Source: Allolobophora icterica
Taxonomy: Eukaryota; Annelida; Clitellata; Crassiclitellata; Lumbricidae
Direction of reading: 5' to 3'
DNA: 64,000 nt
NCBI GenBank assembly: GCA_963556255.1
Contig: OY744611.1
Location: 7,400,443 to 7,464,442, forward strand
Below are positions 60,356 through 64,000 of the stretch, in pieces (the stretch's first letter is position 1; each line of letters opens with the position of its first letter). The position numbers were made by a program, and so were the translations under genes. The notes below the pieces were generated by a model. It saw nothing but the letters and a program-made list of their open reading frames with translations. It searched no databases and was not told where the DNA came from.

Positions 60356-60356
<1 letters not shown>
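60080..60356 (+). pseudogene. LINE reverse-transcriptase fragment, 3' part (split)
   Basis: VVANIQQEGEIPGDWAKSTI then VPIYKRKGDPQD, stop, KNYRGISIGLQRIPGKVF and EEQAGFRSGRSTIGQLF: reverse-transcriptase blocks 1-3. Two in-frame stops. Ends in (GAT)n. Confidence 0.75.

Positions 60357-60415
<59 letters not shown>
60357..60415. repeat. (GAT)n microsatellite
   Basis: About 19 GAT units. Confidence 0.97.
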
Positions 60416-61112
60416 GTCAGTTTTGCAGCAGTTTCATTGCCTGGCGTTTCAAGTTCGGTAATGATGGTCATTTAACAAGTTGCGGTTTGTCAACTTTGAT
60501 TTATAATAAACGAAATTATATATATAGCATCACATGAATCCTCGGAACCTGCCTAGGCCTACATATGCGAAAATCTGAACACAGATGAGTAACTAGTTAT
60601 GGTGTCACTCCCATTAGGAGGTTCAACGAAGTAAACTAGCATAGAGTTTCAGCTTTAGGTAAATTGATGCTGCATGATACAGTACATGTAAGCTGGGTTT
60701 ACGAGAAATGTTTTTGTTGTTATCTGTTATTGTAGGCCCTAAAATAATTTTTTTCTGAAATGCAAAAAAAATTTTTAGACAGTCTTTTTGTCATTTTGAT
60801 GTCACTCCCTCTGAAGGTTTCACCCGGTGCGGCCCGCACGGTCGCACCCCTTATAGTGACGCCACTGTTTGCACATAACTTTGGGGGAACAGATTTCGGC
60901 AGGAAAATTTGTTGCATTTTTTTCTTCCTCAATGGAAGGAATAGAGGGTAAGTAAGTAAGTAATTTATTTGCCACATTCGTCAAAGCAAATGAACATAAC
61001 CGCACAAATTCACAAATTTAGTGTCAGGCTGCCGGTGCATTCACGCAGGTCCCATTGCGCCGACCGCCAGTAAAAACTCAAACATGTGATGAGACAATAA
61101 GATAATGTAATG

Positions 61113-61180
61113 CAGCGGTTCTCACTTTGTGGTCCGCGGACCACTGGTAGTCCGCGGCCATCTGCCTGGTTGTCCGCGAG
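61113..61180 (+). mobile_element. hAT-type terminus
   Basis: CAGCGGTTCTCACTTTGTGG followed by GGTCCGCGGACCACTGG, the usual start of a Charlie-like hAT. The right end is missing. Confidence 0.5.
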
Positions 61181-61429
61181 CAAGGCCTACGATTTATATT
61201 TTTTTACAATTAAAAACATGCAATCCAGATCTCAAAATTCATCCTCCCCGCCAGCTACAACACCGGACCAGCGCTCTGTATACTGGTATACTGTAGGTTG
61301 TGATACATACCCGATTTATTCTTTTTTGCTGGAACTGAAATAACTTAACAATGACTGTCTGAGACGTTTGATGGAAGCCTTTTTCGAAGATACATTAGAA
61401 TATCTCAGGTCCTACTGTGTGCGAACGGC

Positions 61430-61552
61430 GTCGTCGAGTGCTGGAGTGGCGCTGAGATCGGGTGTTAAAGGTGATCTGTATGTGCGGAGGACGAAGACAC
61501 GCTTTGGGGAGCGCGCTTTTTCAACTGCTGGCCCCAGCTCGCGAACGTCATA
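61430..61552 (+). mobile_element. LINE C-terminal fragment
   Basis: LYVRRTKTRFGERAFSTAGP, the 'RTKxxxGxRAFSxAGP' block of CR1/L2 LINEs, cut off where the next LINE begins. Confidence 0.65.
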
Positions 61553-64000
61553 GGAGAAATGAGAAGAGCGCAGCTTGACATACTAGGTTTGGCAGAGGTA
61601 AGATGGAAGGAGGGAGGAGATTTCGTGAGCGATGGCTATAGGGTTGTCCACACTGGAGGAGACAAGGGACAAAACGGGGTAGCAATTCTCCTGTCAGAAA
61701 AAACAGCCAAATGTGTGACGAAAATAGAAAGAGTCGAAGATAGGATGATAATAGTATCAATACATGCACACCCAGTAGACATAACAATAGTACAGGTGTA
61801 TATGCCTACGTCGGCGCATAAGGAAGAGGAGGTGGATGACATGTATGAGAAAATAGAGAGAGGATTAGAAGACATCAAAGGTACGGATTATGTGATAGTA
61901 ATGGGAGACTGGAATGCAGTAGTGGGAGAGGGCGAACAGGAAGGTATAATAGGGAAATTCGGATTGGGGAAGAGAAATGAGAGAGGAGAGAAATTAATGG
62001 AATTCTGCAAAAGGCAAAGACTGGTAATAACGAACACATGGTTCCAGCAGGAAAAAAGACGAAGGTACACGTGGAAATCACCAGGAGACAGGGAAAGATA
62101 CCAGCTGGATTACATAATGGTAAGGCAGAGGTACAGAAATAGTGTGAAGAATGCGAGAGCCCTTCCCGGGGCAGATGCAGATACAGACCATAACATGGTA
62201 GCTATGACAGTGAGCCTACAACTTAAGTTCATCAAAAAGAAAAGAGTGAAGAAAATGAAGTGGAACAAAGAAATGATAAAAACAAAGATGGGAGAAGTAT
62301 CGAAGAACCTAGAGGAAAAAGTAGAAAATCTAAAAGAGGGAACAAAAACAGAAGAGAGGTGGACGAACCTAAAAGAGGCATTGATGAAAGAGGCGACTGA
62401 AACGATAGGATTCCAAAAGGGAAACGAACCACGTAAACCATGGATAACAACAGAGATGATAAAAGACATGGAGGAGAGAAGAAAATGGAAACATCAAAGT
62501 ACAGAGGAGGCTAAACAGGAATATAGAAGACTTAACAACCAGCTGAGAAGAACAACGGATAAAGCAAGAGAAATGTGGTGGGAGGAGCAGTGCAGAGAAC
62601 TGGAACTCCTGCAGGAACAGGGGCGAAGCGATTTGGTGTACGGTAAAATAAAATCACTAAGCAAGAAGCAAAATACAGGAAGAGGAGGTGCAATCAAGAG
62701 CAAGGACGGCAGACTACTGGAGGACGCAGATGATATAAGGGAAAGATGGAAGGAATATGTGGAGGAATTATATACAGGAAGTGGGAGCATCGAGGAAGAA
62801 ATGAGGAAACAAGAACGGAAGCAGGAAGAAACACAGGTGGAGGACGGCATGGGTCCGGAGGTGATGAGAGAGGAGGTCTTGGCTGCAATTAAGGACATGA
62901 AGAATGGGAAGTCGGAAGGAATTGACAACATCCCAATAGAAATACTCAGAAATCTTGGAGAGAAGGCAATGAGCGAGGTGGTGCAACTATGCCGGGACAT
63001 CTACAACACGGGAGAATGGCCAAAGGACTTCCTGCAGACAATAATTATACCAATACAGAAGAAGCAGAATGCAACAAATTGCGAAGACCATCGCACGATA
63101 AGCCTTCTGACACATGCATCAAAAATCCTGCTAAGAATTATAACAAAGAGACTGCAGACAAAGGCGGAAGCAGAAAATTGCTTGGGAGAGGACCAATATG
63201 GGTTTAGAAAGGGAAAGGGGACAAGAGATGCGATAGCAGCATTGAGGATAATAGCAGAAAGAAGCATCCAACATGACCAAGACATATATATATCTGCTTC
63301 GTCGACTATGAAAAAGCTTTCGACAGAGTAGACTGGAGAAAGCTAATGGGAATACTGAGAAGAAAAGGGGTGGATTGGAGAGAAAGAAGATTGATAGGTA
63401 ATCTATACATGGGACAAAGAGTGAAAATAAGAGTTGATGGAGAGTACTCAGAACCAGGAAAAATAGGAAGAGGGGTAAGACAAGGATGCCCACTGTCACC
63501 AATCCTATTCAACATCTATATAGAAGAGATCATAAGAGAAACGCTAGACGATATGGAGGAGGGGATAAAGGTAGGAGGAAGAAGGGTGAAGGCATTGAGA
63601 TTTGCAGATGACCAGGCGATGCTGGCAACTAGCCAGGAGGGCTTACAAAGGATGATGGATCGTCTAAATACGGTATCACTGGAATATGAAATGAAAATAA
63701 ACGTAAAGAAGACAAAGGTAATGAAGATAAACAAGAGAAGCGGTATAATACCACAAACAATAAAGATCACACTAAACGTACAAGAAATAGAACAGGTGGA
63801 GAAGTTTTGCTATCTAGGAAGTGTGATCACAGACGATGCAAGATGCCATGAGGAAATAAAAAGAAGAATATCCATGGGAAAAGATGCATTTTACAAAAGA
63901 GGAGAGCTGATGAGAGGAACCTTAAGCAAGAATCTAAAGAAGAGAATGGTGAAGACACTGGTGTGGAGTGTTGTGCTGTACGGCTCCGAGACATGGACAA
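61553..64000 (+). pseudogene. 5'-truncated non-LTR retrotransposon ORF2 (endonuclease + reverse transcriptase), continues past the window
   Basis: AP endonuclease first: LDILGLAEVRW (catalytic Glu), VYMPTS, GDWNAVVG and DTDHNMVAM (catalytic Asp, Asn, His), all present. Then a Lys/Glu-rich linker, then reverse transcriptase: EDHRTISLL, EDQYGFRKGKGTRDA, DYEKAFDRVDW, RQGCPLSPILFNIY and the active site RFADDQAM (63600-63623), then CYLGSVITDDARCHEEI and VVLYGSETWT at the edge. The endonuclease lacks its first residues, so the copy is 5' truncated. One frameshift at about 63285-63296 from an extra TA in an AT run ends the first frame at 63331. Otherwise open, so a young insertion. The endonuclease type resembles RTE-like elements; clade uncertain. 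Confidence 0.9.

Overview
The window is animal nuclear DNA. It shows intron-rich gene structure with GT-AG splicing, abundant microsatellites, tRNA-derived SINEs, CR1/L2-like and RTE-like LINE remnants, and many hAT-type DNA transposons. No viral, prokaryotic, CRISPR or rRNA content was seen. The species cannot be named from the sequence. The repeat classes and the very frequent TAGGCCTA octamer in the right half suggest a marine invertebrate; that is an inference.

Bases 1-29,300: one protein-coding gene on the minus strand, the orthologue of TBC1D5, a Rab7 GTPase-activating protein that works with retromer and autophagy. I rebuilt 18 coding positions (exon 1 at 26,690 to the stop at 615). 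All splice phases close, giving about 914 residues. The catalytic arginine (R170) and glutamine (Q205) fall almost exactly where human TBC1D5 has them (R169, Q204). The exon between these two residues is present twice (14,483-14,585 and 16,460-16,562). Both copies are 103 bp, open, in the same phase and 18/35 identical, and including both would break the frame. This looks like a mutually exclusive exon pair in the catalytic core and is the main biological finding. The introns hold LINE 3' ends, two SINE families, two small hAT elements, and long degenerate GGTAAG and TGTAACA arrays. A CpG-rich block with a YY1-like site near 29,160 is the best promoter candidate.

Bases 29,300-37,800: repeat-rich intergenic DNA. 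It includes a 901-bp hAT element (31,389-32,289) inserted cleanly into a LINE ORF with an 8-bp target duplication, a (GT)n tract, LINE C-terminal remnants and a 280-bp foldback element.

Bases 37,850-40,110: a 2.3-kb minisatellite whose units are multiples of 9 bp, so long open frames exist on both strands. A coding role is uncertain.

Bases 40,100-45,600: mostly unannotatable unique sequence, with a 58-bp minisatellite and small transposon remnants.

Bases 45,611-55,963: a nested transposon complex. A 10.35-kb hAT-like element (target duplication TGACCCAA) contains five further elements, four with perfect 8-bp duplications. One carries an OTU-protease-like motif.

Bases 56,000-64,000: a 340-bp tandem duplication, a small hAT-like MITE, several LINE ends, a LINE-in-LINE insertion, and a large 5'-truncated LINE ORF2 (endonuclease plus reverse transcriptase) with one frameshift, running off the right edge.
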